Source: Alphaproteobacteria bacterium
Lineage (GTDB): Bacteria > Pseudomonadota > Alphaproteobacteria > SHVZ01
DNA length: 51,680 nucleotides
Direction of reading: 5' to 3'
Assembly: GCA_016869285.1 (NCBI GenBank)
Contig: VGEN01000011.1
Coordinates: 1 to 51,680 of the forward strand
This document shows, in pieces, positions 24,776 to 34,075 of the stretch; the first letter of the stretch is position 1; every line of letters starts with the position of its first letter. Below the pieces are notes generated by a model. That model was not told where the DNA came from. It saw only the letters and a list, made by a program, of their open reading frames with translations, and made no database searches. Position numbers and translations under genes: made by a program.

Positions 24776-25884
24776 CCGACCAGTCCTCGACCCGCCCGCC
24801 GCGCGACCGCAACGAGATCCGCGCTCGCTGCACGCGATTCCTGACGCGCCAGCGTGCGCTCTCCCCGAAGGAGGCGCTGCAGGCGCTGGCCGACCATGCC
24901 GGCGTCGACGAGCGTCTTGATATTTACGGCAAGGGCAAGCTTATCGAGGATTTCGAGCGCGAGATTGCGGTCATTCTCGGCAAGCAGTCGGCCGTCTTCA
25001 TGCCCTCCGGGACCATGGTGCAGGCGATCGCGCTCCGCGTCTGGTCCGAGCGTCGCGGCATCCAGACCGTCGGCCTGCACCCCTTGAGCCACCTCGAACG
25101 CAACGAGTCCCAGGCCTATCGCAGCATGCATGGGCTCGCCGCCTGCTACCTCGGCGACGATTCCCGCCAGTTCACGCGGAAGGACATCGAGGCCGTCGCC
25201 AAAAAGCTAGGCGCGATCGTGCTCGAGATGCCGCTGCGCCCGCTCGGCTGCGTGCTGCTGCCCTGGGAGGAACTCGTCTCGATCTCGAAGCTCTCCCGCG
25301 AGCGCGGCATCCCGCTTCATCTTGACGGCGCCAGGATCTGGGAGAGCCAGCCCTTCTACGGCAAGAGCCTGGCCGATATCGCGGCGCTCTTCGACAGCAT
25401 CTACGTCTCCTTCTACAAGGGCCTCGGCGGAATTTCGGGCGCGGCGCTGGCAGGATCGAAGGACTTCATCGAAGAAGCTCGGCTCTGGCAACATCGCTAT
25501 GGCGGGCGCCTGTTCCAGCTCTATCCCTATGTGCTCTCGGCGCGGAGGGGTCTCGCCGAGCGCCTGCCGATGATGGCCGAGCATCATCGCGAGATCCGCC
25601 GGATTGCCGGCGCACTCCGCTGCCTTCCCGGCGTCCGAGTCACGCCGGACCCGCCGCATGCGACCTCGATGCTGATCGCGCTGCCGGCGCATCACGAGAA
25701 GGTCGAGTCGGCTGCCCTCGACCTTGCCGAGGAGACCGGCATCTGGCTGATCGACCGCGTCTTCGCCAGCGCGATCCAAGGCACGTCCATGGCCGAGCTT
25801 ACGGCCGGCACAGGCGCAGCGGATTTCTCCAATGACGAGATCCGCAGCCTGTTCGAGCGCGTGCTCGCGCAAGCGGCCCGATAG
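24772..25884 (+). CDS. Threonine-aldolase-like PLP enzyme
   Basis: A 370-residue fold-type I enzyme of the beta-eliminating lyase / threonine aldolase family (PF01212). The PLP lysine is Lys216 in SFYKGLGGISGAAL; Asp185 in HLDGARIW binds the pyridine N; FMPSGTMVQAIAL forms the phosphate pocket. The GTG at 24772 overlaps the PhyH stop. The first ~30 residues are an extra N-terminal stretch compared with E. coli LtaE. Such enzymes split beta-hydroxy-alpha-amino acids into glycine and an aldehyde. Its coupling to a hydroxylase recalls the carnitine route, where trimethyllysine is hydroxylated then cleaved. Confidence 0.87.
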   Translation: MTDQSSTRPPRDRNEIRARCTRFLTRQRALSPKEALQALADHAGVDERLDIYGKGKLIEDFEREIAVILGKQSAVFMPSGTMVQAIALRVWSERRGIQTVGLHPLSHLERNESQAYRSMHGLAACYLGDDSRQFTRKDIEAVAKKLGAIVLEMPLRPLGCVLLPWEELVSISKLSRERGIPLHLDGARIWESQPFYGKSLADIAALFDSIYVSFYKGLGGISGAALAGSKDFIEEARLWQHRYGGRLFQLYPYVLSARRGLAERLPMMAEHHREIRRIAGALRCLPGVRVTPDPPHATSMLIALPAHHEKVESAALDLAEETGIWLIDRVFASAIQGTSMAELTAGTGAADFSNDEIRSLFERVLAQAAR

Positions 25885-25894
25885 GAACCAGGCG

Positions 25895-26992
25895 ATGCGT
25901 GTGATCGTCCTCGGCGCCGGCATTCTCGGCGCTAGCGTCGCCTATCACCTGGCCAGGGCCGGAGCCGAGGTCGAGGTGATCGACGCCGCTCATCCAGGGA
26001 AAGCGACGATGGCCGGCGCCGGCATCATCTGCCCCTGGGCGAGCCAGGTCGACACGCCCGCCTGGTATCGGCTCAGCGCCGCCGGCGCCAAATACTATCC
26101 GGACCTCGCCGCCGCCCTCGCCGAGGCCGGAGAGGCGGCGAACGGCTATCGATGCGTTGGCGCGCTGATAACCTCGGAGAATCCTGCCGACCTTGCCGCT
26201 GCCGAAAGGCGGCTTCGCGCGCGGCACAACGATGCCCCGGAAGCCGGACAGATCAGCCGCCTCGCCAATGCCGAGGCGCGAAGGCTGTTTCCGCCGTTCC
26301 GCGAGGACCTGGATGCCGTCCATGTAAGCGGCGCGGCCCGCGTCGAGGCGCGCGCCTTCTCGGCAGCAATGCTCAAGGTCGCCGTCGGGCACGGCGCCGT
26401 TCATCGAAACGAGAGTGTCGGCCTGCGCCGCGACGGGGATCGCGCCATCTGCCTCGGCGCCGATGGCAAGGCGATCGGCGCCGACATGGTCATCGTTGCG
26501 GCTGGCGCCTGGGCGCCGGAGATCCTGAAGCCGCTCGGCATCGACCTGCCGATCGCCCCGCAGAAGGGCCAGATCCTGCATTTCGGCCTGTCCGGCATCG
26601 ACACGATCAACTGGCCGGTGCTGCTGCCGATGAACAGCTACTACATGCTCGCCTTCGACGATTCCCGCGTCGTCGCCGGCGCCACGCGCGAGACCGGATC
26701 GGGCTTCGACTACCGCGTGACCGCCGGCGGCCAGAAGGAAGTGCTCGACTTCGCGCTGGCCTTCGCGCCCGGCCTACGCCATGCCACCTTGCTGGAGACC
26801 CGTGTCGGCTTCCGGCCGGCGGGGCCGTCTTATCTGCCGATGCTGGGGCCCGCCGTCGGCATCTCCAACCTTCTGATCGGCAACGGACTCGGCGCTGGCG
26901 GACTCACCATGGGGCCGATGGCCGGTCGCCTGCTCGCCGAGCAGGCGCTCGGACAGAAGACCGCGCTCGATCTCGCCGACTATGCGTTCTGA
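25895..26992 (+). CDS. FAD-dependent amine/amino-acid oxidoreductase (DAO family)
   Basis: A 365-residue flavoprotein. The N-terminal dinucleotide motif is VLGAGILGASVAYHLARAGAEVEVID; the C-terminal FAD block is TRVGFRPAGPSYLPMLGP and LIGNGLGAGGLTMGPMAG. The start at 25895 (MRVIVLG) follows AGGAACCAGG, 10 nt after the aldolase stop. The family includes glycine oxidase, sarcosine oxidase and D-amino acid dehydrogenase. As third gene after a hydroxylase and a retro-aldolase, oxidation of the released glycine or of an N-methyl amine is plausible. No signal peptide. Its stop abuts the dctM stop directly. Confidence 0.88.
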   Translation: MRVIVLGAGILGASVAYHLARAGAEVEVIDAAHPGKATMAGAGIICPWASQVDTPAWYRLSAAGAKYYPDLAAALAEAGEAANGYRCVGALITSENPADLAAAERRLRARHNDAPEAGQISRLANAEARRLFPPFREDLDAVHVSGAARVEARAFSAAMLKVAVGHGAVHRNESVGLRRDGDRAICLGADGKAIGADMVIVAAGAWAPEILKPLGIDLPIAPQKGQILHFGLSGIDTINWPVLLPMNSYYMLAFDDSRVVAGATRETGSGFDYRVTAGGQKEVLDFALAFAPGLRHATLLETRVGFRPAGPSYLPMLGPAVGISNLLIGNGLGAGGLTMGPMAGRLLAEQALGQKTALDLADYAF

Positions 26993-28267
26993 TTACTGCA
27001 TCATCCGCGGCAGCCAGAGCACCAGCTCGGGCACATAGGCAACGAGGAATACGACCGCGAGCCAGATTGCCGTGTAGGGAAACAACATGCCGAGCGCGGC
27101 GTTGTAGCTGATGCCGGCGATGCGGCAGGCAACCATCGCCAGCACGCCGACCGGCGGGGTCACCGACCCCACGACCAGAAGCATGATCGTGACCACGCCG
27201 AAGTGTACCGGATCGTATCCGAGATGCTTGATCATCGGCCCCATGATGGGGACGACGATGATCAGGGCCGGCACCGGCTCGAGGAAGGTGCCGAGAAGGA
27301 AAAAGAAGACGATCAGAACCGCCATCGCCAGCTTCGGATCGCTGGTGATCGAGAGCATCAGCTCGAGCGCCGCCTGGCCGACGCCGGCGCGGCTCAGTAC
27401 CCAGCTGAACAAGGCGGCGCCTCCGAGCGTGACCAGGGCACTGGCCGTGACCTCGGCCGCCGAGGCGAAGTTGCGATAGAGCGAGCGCGTGGTGTGGCGG
27501 CGCGTTACCAGCCCGTAGAGGAGCGCGTAGAGCGCTGCGACGGATCCTGCCTCGGTCGGCGTAAAGACACCGGCTAAGATGCCGCCGATGATGATCGCCG
27601 GCATGACCATCGCCGGTATCGCCAGCCAGGTAGCGCGTCCGATCTCCGGCAAACTCGCGCGCGGCAGAGCCTTGGCGCCGGCATAGGGTGCAAGGAAGCG
27701 CGTCATCGCCATCATTGCGACGCCGGCGATGATGCCGGGGACGGCGCCGCCGAGAAACAAGGCGCCGATGGAGACGCCGGTCACGGACCCGTAGATGACC
27801 GCGACGATGCTGGGCGGAATGATCGGGGCCACCATCGCCGCGCAGGCGGTTACCGCGACCGCGAAGGCCGGCTTGTAGCCCTCCTTCTTCATCGCCGGGA
27901 TCATGATCGAGCCGATCGCCGCGAGATCGGCGAGCGCCGAGCCCGAAATCGAGGCCATGCACATGTTGGAGAGGATGTTGGCCTGAGCAAGGCCGCCGCG
28001 AAGATGGCCGATCAGCGCCTTGGACATGCCGACCAGCCGCTCGGTAATGCCGGCGACGCTCATCAGCTCGCCCGCCAGGATGAACAGCGGCACGGCGAGA
28101 AGCGCGAAATTGTCGAGCGAGTCATAGAACTGCTGAGCCAACAGCAGCACGGGCAGCTGGCCGTCGACCAGAATGGCGATGATCGCAGCGAAGCCCATGC
28201 AATAGGCGATCGGCATGCCGAGCGCCATGAAAACGAAGAACAGGATAAGCATCAGGCCGACGGTCAT
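26993..28267 (-). CDS. dctM: TRAP transporter large permease
   Basis: A 424-residue inner-membrane protein with about 12 hydrophobic segments. Family blocks are FMALGMPIAYCMGFAA at the N-terminus, SNMCMASISGSALADLAAIGSIMIPAM and IIPPSIVAVIYGSVTGVSIGALFLGGAVPG. It forms the Na+-driven transport channel with DctQ and is overlapped by the dctQ stop (4 nt). Last gene of a dctPQM operon. Confidence 0.95.
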   Translation of the reverse strand: MTVGLMLILFFVFMALGMPIAYCMGFAAIIAILVDGQLPVLLLAQQFYDSLDNFALLAVPLFILAGELMSVAGITERLVGMSKALIGHLRGGLAQANILSNMCMASISGSALADLAAIGSIMIPAMKKEGYKPAFAVAVTACAAMVAPIIPPSIVAVIYGSVTGVSIGALFLGGAVPGIIAGVAMMAMTRFLAPYAGAKALPRASLPEIGRATWLAIPAMVMPAIIIGGILAGVFTPTEAGSVAALYALLYGLVTRRHTTRSLYRNFASAAEVTASALVTLGGAALFSWVLSRAGVGQAALELMLSITSDPKLAMAVLIVFFFLLGTFLEPVPALIIVVPIMGPMIKHLGYDPVHFGVVTIMLLVVGSVTPPVGVLAMVACRIAGISYNAALGMLFPYTAIWLAVVFLVAYVPELVLWLPRMMQ

Positions 28268-28773
28268 AACGTGCGATCCGTCGGCTCGTCAGAAGGTTCG
28301 TGCTGCTGCCAGGTGAGCAACGTCATGACGGCCTCGATCGCCGCGCCGATCGGGATGGCGAGATAGACCGTGTACTTCGGCACGTCGAGCAGCGGCGAGC
28401 GCTGGAACCAGGTGCGGTTGACGAACTCGATCCCCGCCCACATCAGGGTCAGCGCGAAGGCGACGGTCAGCGCGTCGGTCAGCGCGACAACGTAGCGCCG
28501 CCCTGCTGGCGGCAGCATCAGCTCCAGGATCTCGATGCGGATATGGGCACGCGAGGCGGCGACCAGACCGACGCTGATCATCACGCCCCAGAACATGGCG
28601 CCGCGCACCAGCTCCTCCGCCCAGAACAACGACTCGTTGAGCACGTAGCGGAAGAAGACTTGCAGCAGAACCAGCACGAAGTATCCGGCGAGCAGCGTCA
28701 CCGAGATCGCAGTAAGCGCCGCCCGAAGGTGGCCGACCAGAGGACCGGTAGCCCAAGCGAGGAAGGGAGTCAT
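28264..28773 (-). CDS. dctQ: TRAP transporter small permease
   Basis: A 169-residue protein with four hydrophobic segments and the family signature FRYVLNESLFWAEELVRGAMFWGVMIS (quoted in part; residues about 40-66). It pairs with DctM. The stop overlaps the dctM ATG by 4 nt. It is separated from dctP by 63 bp that hold a strong hairpin. Confidence 0.93.
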   Translation of the reverse strand: MTPFLAWATGPLVGHLRAALTAISVTLLAGYFVLVLLQVFFRYVLNESLFWAEELVRGAMFWGVMISVGLVAASRAHIRIEILELMLPPAGRRYVVALTDALTVAFALTLMWAGIEFVNRTWFQRSPLLDVPKYTVYLAIPIGAAIEAVMTLLTWQQHEPSDEPTDRTL

Positions 28774-28787
28774 TGGGACGGAGACGA

Positions 28788-28818
28788 AGCGCCCCCGGAA
28801 ACGATCCCGGGGGGCGCT
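28788..28818 (-). terminator. Intercistronic stem-loop between dctP and dctQ
   Basis: A 9-bp perfect stem AGCGCCCCC (28788-28796) / GGGGGCGCT (28810-28818) with a 13-nt loop that can pair further. No U-run follows on the minus strand. It probably attenuates transcription or protects dctP mRNA, giving more binding protein than permease. Confidence 0.55.
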
Positions 28819-28836
28819 CGCACTCGATCGAGACGA

Positions 28837-29841
28837 TCAGGCCGTCTTCTGAACGGCTTCGATATACGCCTTGGCCTTCGGCCCCGCCTTGGCGACGAAG
28901 CTGTCGATGACCGGGCCCATCTTGGCGCGGAACGAGGGAATATCCGGCGAAGCGTTGCTCGTCGCCTTCGAGGTCAGCTCGTTCCAGGCATCGCCCTGGA
29001 TCTTGAGGTTGGCCTCCCACATGGCCTTGGACACTTGCTCGACGGCGGCGTCGCGAAGCGCCTTCTGCACGTTGGCCGGCAGCGACGCCATCTTCTTGGC
29101 GCTCGACATCATCGAGACTTCCGTAAAGATGTGGTGCGTCCGCGTCATGAACTTTGCGACCTCGTAGTGCTTGCCGCTGGTGACGAAGTCGGGCGGGGCT
29201 TCGAAGGCGTCGATCACGCCGGTCTGCAACGCTGTATAGATCTCGCCGGCCGGGATCGGGGTCGGGTTGGTGCCGAGCGCGCGGGCCATCTCGACATAGA
29301 CCGGGATCTCCGGTACGCGCAGCTTGATGCCGCGCACGTCATCAGCGCTCTTGATTTCGCGCTTGGAGACGAAGATGCGGAAACCCGAAGCGCCGAGGCA
29401 GAGGATGTCGACGCCGAGCGTGTCCTTGGCCTCTTTGGTGACCTGCTCGCCGATCGGCCCGTAGAGGACCTTCTTCACATGGTCGTAGTCGCTGAACAGG
29501 AACGGCACCGAGGTGAAGCCGAACTGCGGCTGCCAGTTGGCGAGCGTGCCGAGATCGGTCCAGGCGAGATCGAGCGTGCCGAGCTGAAGGGCCTCGGCGG
29601 AGGTGCGGAGGTTGAAGAGCTGCGAGGCTGGCCGGATGTCGATGGTGACCTGGCCGTTGGTCAAGGTCTTGACCTGGTCGGCGAACTTCTCGGCGACGCC
29701 GTGGGCCAGGTGAGTGGTCGGCACATGATGCGAGAAGACGAGCCTGATCGGCTGGGCCTGCGCCCGGGCGACGTAGGGTGCCGCCAGAAGGCTCGCCGCT
29801 CCGGCGCCATAGCCTAAGAGTCTCCGCCTGGAAATGGTCAT
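28837..29841 (-). CDS. dctP: TRAP transporter substrate-binding protein
   Basis: A 334-residue periplasmic binding protein. The N-terminus TISRRRLLGYGAGAASLLAA has twin arginines, so export by Tat is likely. The arginine of the carboxylate-binding signature is in KSADDVRGIKLRVPEIPVY, and ALQTGVIDAFEAPP is typical of DctP proteins. TRAP ligands are organic acids, including amino, keto and hydroxy acids, bound through their carboxylate. The facing operon (PhyH, aldolase, FAD oxidase) converges on dctM, so a shared substrate is plausible. Ligand cannot be read from sequence. Confidence 0.93.
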   Translation of the reverse strand: MTISRRRLLGYGAGAASLLAAPYVARAQAQPIRLVFSHHVPTTHLAHGVAEKFADQVKTLTNGQVTIDIRPASQLFNLRTSAEALQLGTLDLAWTDLGTLANWQPQFGFTSVPFLFSDYDHVKKVLYGPIGEQVTKEAKDTLGVDILCLGASGFRIFVSKREIKSADDVRGIKLRVPEIPVYVEMARALGTNPTPIPAGEIYTALQTGVIDAFEAPPDFVTSGKHYEVAKFMTRTHHIFTEVSMMSSAKKMASLPANVQKALRDAAVEQVSKAMWEANLKIQGDAWNELTSKATSNASPDIPSFRAKMGPVIDSFVAKAGPKAKAYIEAVQKTA

Positions 29842-29938
29842 TAGTCCTCTCCCTGTTGCGGCAGCAAAGGCCCGTTCTTCTGATCGTTGCCGATCTCGCG
29901 GCCGTTCCGACCAACGAAATTCTGCTTTTATTTAGCGG

Positions 29939-29967
29939 AGTTTAACCACCGGCGACATTGATGGCAA
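29939..29967 (-). promoter_or_regulatory. Predicted dctP promoter
   Basis: On the minus strand: TTGCCA (29967-29962), 17 bp, TAAACT (29944-29939), in the most AT-rich patch of the area. Transcription would start near 29932, leaving a leader of about 90 nt. Confidence 0.35.
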
Positions 29968-30009
29968 GCCCCTCCGGCGCTAAACTGAACATCGGGTGCA
30001 GGCGCATGT

Positions 30010-30022
30010 CGTTTCCGAAACG
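30010..30022. promoter_or_regulatory. Palindrome CGTTTCCGAAACG upstream of PhyH copy 3
   Basis: A 13-bp palindrome (CGTTTC-C-GAAACG), 61 bp before the PhyH ATG. It shares the GTTTC half-site of the 23809 and 33993 palindromes but has a 1-bp spacer, so it may be a different operator or chance. Confidence 0.3.
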
Positions 30023-30082
30023 CAGCGTCGCAAGGTCGGCGATCCCTCGACCCCAAGCCCGGTTGCCCGCGGAGGAAGCAGG

Positions 30083-30982
30083 ATGATCAGCGACAAGGAC
30101 GTCGAGACCTACAACCGGCGCGGCTATCTGGTCGTCCCGAACGTGCTGTCGGATGAGGAAGTGGCGGAGCTTCGGCAGGTGACCGAGGAGTACGTCGAGA
30201 AGTCCCGGACCGTCTCCGCGCACACCGATGTCTACGACCTCGAGCCCGGCCATACCAAGGACGCTCCGAAGGTCCGCCGCATCAAGACCCCGCATGCCTG
30301 GCATCCCGCCTACGGGAAGATGGTCAAGCACCCGAAGATTCTTTCGGTGCTGCAGAAGCTGTGGGGTCCAAACATCCGCTTCGACGTCTCGAAGCTGAAC
30401 CTGAAGTCGGCCGGCTTCGGCTCTCCGATCGAGTGGCACCAGGACTGGGCATTCTATCCGCACACCAACGACGATCTTGCCGCCGTCGGCATCATGATCG
30501 ACGACTTCACCTCCGATAACGGCGCGATGATGGTGATCCCAGGCACCCACAAGGGACCGACCTACGATCACCACACCAACGGCTACTTCGTCGGCGGGAT
30601 CGATCCGTCGAAGTCGAACATCGACTTCTCGAAAGCCGTGCAGTGCCTGGGCAAGGCGGGTTCGATCACCATCCACCACGTCCGCCTCCTGCACGGCTCG
30701 GCTGCCAATATTTCGGGCAAGCCGCGCCGCTTCCTTCTGCATCAGTACCGCACGGCCGATGCCTGGCCGCTGGTCATCAAGCCGGAATCCTGGGAGAAGT
30801 GGGACGATATGCTGGTGTGCGGCGAAGGCACGGTGGCACCGCGCATGAAGGAGCTGCCGATCCGCCTCCCCTTCCCGCCGGCGCCGAACCAGGGTTCGAT
30901 CTACGAGAACCAGCGCGATCTCGAGACGCGCTTCTTCAAGAGCGCGGACGAGCTCGAGAAGAAGCTGGAGCCGGCGCAGTAA
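30083..30982 (+). CDS. Phytanoyl-CoA dioxygenase (PhyH) family enzyme, copy 3
   Basis: A 299-residue Fe(II)/2-oxoglutarate oxygenase. Metal ligands are His119 and Asp121 (EWHQDWAFYPH) and His204 (LLHGSAAN); Arg215/216 in KPRRFLLHQYR probably binds 2-oxoglutarate. The ATG at 30083 follows GGAGG; an upstream in-frame start at 29996 lacks a ribosome site. It is monocistronic: divergent from dctP and convergent with the isomerase gene at 31034. It resembles copy 1 more than copy 2 in the WHQD motif. Substrate unknown; proximity to the TRAP genes suggests a hydroxylation of the imported acid. Confidence 0.9.
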   Translation: MISDKDVETYNRRGYLVVPNVLSDEEVAELRQVTEEYVEKSRTVSAHTDVYDLEPGHTKDAPKVRRIKTPHAWHPAYGKMVKHPKILSVLQKLWGPNIRFDVSKLNLKSAGFGSPIEWHQDWAFYPHTNDDLAAVGIMIDDFTSDNGAMMVIPGTHKGPTYDHHTNGYFVGGIDPSKSNIDFSKAVQCLGKAGSITIHHVRLLHGSAANISGKPRRFLLHQYRTADAWPLVIKPESWEKWDDMLVCGEGTVAPRMKELPIRLPFPPAPNQGSIYENQRDLETRFFKSADELEKKLEPAQ

Positions 30983-31033
30983 GCCGTCGCGCTTCGGCGA
31001 TCGGAAGCCCCCAACGACGGGAGCCGCAGTCGG

Positions 31034-31897
31034 CTACTCGGCCGCCTTGGCTCCCGCCTCCTCGGCCTCGATCCGTCCCCATAGAGCGCGGATCATGTCC
31101 TTCATCATCTTCGCCTCCTCCCAGCGATCCGAGAGGTCGACGTCGTTGTGGTCGGTGATCGCATAGGGCTTCGGCCCTAGCTCGCAGAGGAAGGTCAGCA
31201 CGCCGTCCTTCGGCGCGCGCTTGCGCCAGGAGCGGAAGCCGTATTCCCACCAGCCCATGAACAGGTCGACCCAGGGCTTGTGGTGCGCGAAGGAGATCGG
31301 CACCTGCACCTGCTCGCGGCTGGCGACGCGACCGTGGAAGCCCCAGCAATTGTCGAGTATCCGGTGCATAAGCCGATGGTTCTCATCGCTGATCGGCGGG
31401 CCGGCGAATTCGCGGCCGACGAGGTAATGCGAAATGTCGCCCGTGAGCCTCAGATCGGGGAAGCAGTCGAGCAGGTGCAGGGTGAAGAACAGGTCGGTGG
31501 TCATGCGGTCGCGATGCGTCTCGATATGCATGCGCACACCCGCCTCCGCCGCCAGCCGCCGCCACCCCTCGATGTACGGAATACACTCCTCGATCCGGTA
31601 AGGGCGGACATCGGGCTGGAGGTTCAGATGGTCGGCGCCGAGCTTCAGCACGTTGTCGAGGATCGGCTTCAAGTCGTCGACGCTCTGCGGGTAGCACTGC
31701 GCTTGCCAGGTGAGCCCATAGTCCTTGAGGATCTCGACATGCGCCTTGGCTTGCTGAAAGTCGAAGAAACGGACGCCGGCGCCGTCGAAGCCGGCATCTC
31801 GGATCATCTTGAGCTTCTCCTCGAGCGACCATTCCATGCCATCCGGCTGGCGGCGCTCCATCGCCCACATCGACTGGTAGACGAGCAGCTTCTGCAT
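31034..31897 (-). CDS. Sugar phosphate isomerase/epimerase-type TIM barrel
   Basis: A 287-residue AP_endonuc_2 / xylose isomerase-like protein. Candidate metal ligands lie in HIETHRDRM (Glu and His), RLTGDISHYLVG (Asp and His) and late in the sequence in TFLCELGP. No signal peptide. GGGAG precedes the ATG at 31897, only 16 nt after the fghA stop, so it is the third gene of a frmA-fghA-isomerase operon. That link is unusual: isomerases of this type interconvert keto sugars or hydroxypyruvate forms (Hyi-like) and have no established role in formaldehyde oxidation. Confidence 0.8.
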   Translation of the reverse strand: MQKLLVYQSMWAMERRQPDGMEWSLEEKLKMIRDAGFDGAGVRFFDFQQAKAHVEILKDYGLTWQAQCYPQSVDDLKPILDNVLKLGADHLNLQPDVRPYRIEECIPYIEGWRRLAAEAGVRMHIETHRDRMTTDLFFTLHLLDCFPDLRLTGDISHYLVGREFAGPPISDENHRLMHRILDNCWGFHGRVASREQVQVPISFAHHKPWVDLFMGWWEYGFRSWRKRAPKDGVLTFLCELGPKPYAITDHNDVDLSDRWEEAKMMKDMIRALWGRIEAEEAGAKAAE

Positions 31898-31913
31898 GGC
31901 GTTCTCCCTGCTG

Positions 31914-32746
31914 TCAGCCGAGGCCGGCGGCGTGATGCCTCAGATGGTCTTCGACGAAGCTCTGAATGAAATAGTAGCTGTGATCGTAGCCCTCGTGCCG
32001 GCGCAGAGTCAGCTTCTGTCCGGCATTCTTGCAGGCGAGCTCGAACAGCTCGGGCTTGAGCTGGTCGACGAGGAACTTATCGGCAAGACCCTGGTCGACG
32101 AGGATCGTGCCGGGAAATTTATGACGGCGGACAAGCTCGCTCGCGTCGTAGTCCCGCCATGCCGCCTGGTCAGGGCCGAGATAGTTCGAGAACGCTTTCT
32201 GCCCCCAGGGTACGCGCATCGGCGCCACGATCGGAGCGAAGGCGGAGACGGTCTTGTACTTGTCGGGGTTGCGCAGCGCCAAGGTCAGCGCGCCGTGCCC
32301 GCCCATCGAGTGCCCGAAGATTCCCTGCCGGTCGGGACGCGCCGGAAGCGACGCGTCGATCGCCTCGCGGAGCTCGCCCGTGATGTAGCTGTACATGCGA
32401 TAGGCGGTCTTCCAGGGCTCGGCCGTGGCGTCGACGTAGAATCCGGCGCCAATGCCGAAGTCCCAGGCGGCGTCATCGCCGGGAAAGCGCGCCGCCCGCG
32501 GGCTCGTATCCGGCATCACCAGCATCAGGCCGAGCTGAGCGGCAACCCGTTGCGCACCGGCCTTGATGGTGAAGGTCTCCTCCGTGCAGGTGAGGCCGGC
32601 GAGGTATGTGACCACCGGCACCTTGCCCTTGGCCGCCTGAGGAGGCTTGTAGACGGCGAAGCGCATCGGCCCGCCGACGGCTTTGGACTCGTGCCGGTAG
32701 AAGCCCTGAACGCCGCCGAAGCAGGCCTGCTCGGAAAGCGTTTCCA

Positions 32747-32747
<1 letters not shown>
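31914..32747 (-). CDS. fghA: S-formylglutathione hydrolase
   Basis: A 277-residue esterase D-type alpha/beta hydrolase. The triad is Ser147 (FGHSMGGHG), Asp223 (GLADKF) and His256 (GYDHSYYF). The PVVTYLAGLTCTEETF block near residue 45 and SPRAARFPGDDAAWDFG are diagnostic for FghA. It converts S-formylglutathione to formate and glutathione. The ATG shares one base with the stop of frmA (TGATG), a standard arrangement for the glutathione-dependent formaldehyde pathway. Confidence 0.95.
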
Positions 32748-33856
<1,109 letters not shown>

Positions 33857-33992
33857 GACTGGCTACCTCACCGGATTTCGTTGAGCGATGTCTAGCACGC
33901 GGCGGAACGGAGGATAGCCGCGGCTGCGGTATCGCGGAACCGGGCCGCGCGTTAAACCGGAGCCACCTGCGGCTAGGACCACCCGAAGTATC

Positions 33993-34018
33993 GTTTCCTT
34001 GCGGGAAACTTTGTTTCC
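33993..34018. promoter_or_regulatory. Palindrome GTTTCC-N5-GGAAAC plus third half-site
   Basis: GTTTCC (33993-33998) and GGAAAC (34004-34009) form a perfect inverted repeat, followed by a third GTTTCC at 34013-34018, exactly 20 bp after the first. It lies in the frmA/glxB divergent region, 58 bp before glxB. The XRE-cupin regulator encoded at 38308 is the nearest candidate binder. Confidence 0.5.
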
Positions 34019-34075
34019 GCCAGTTGACCCCGCCGCCCGCCGCCTTATCATCTGCGCGCGCGCGGGAGGCTGGGC

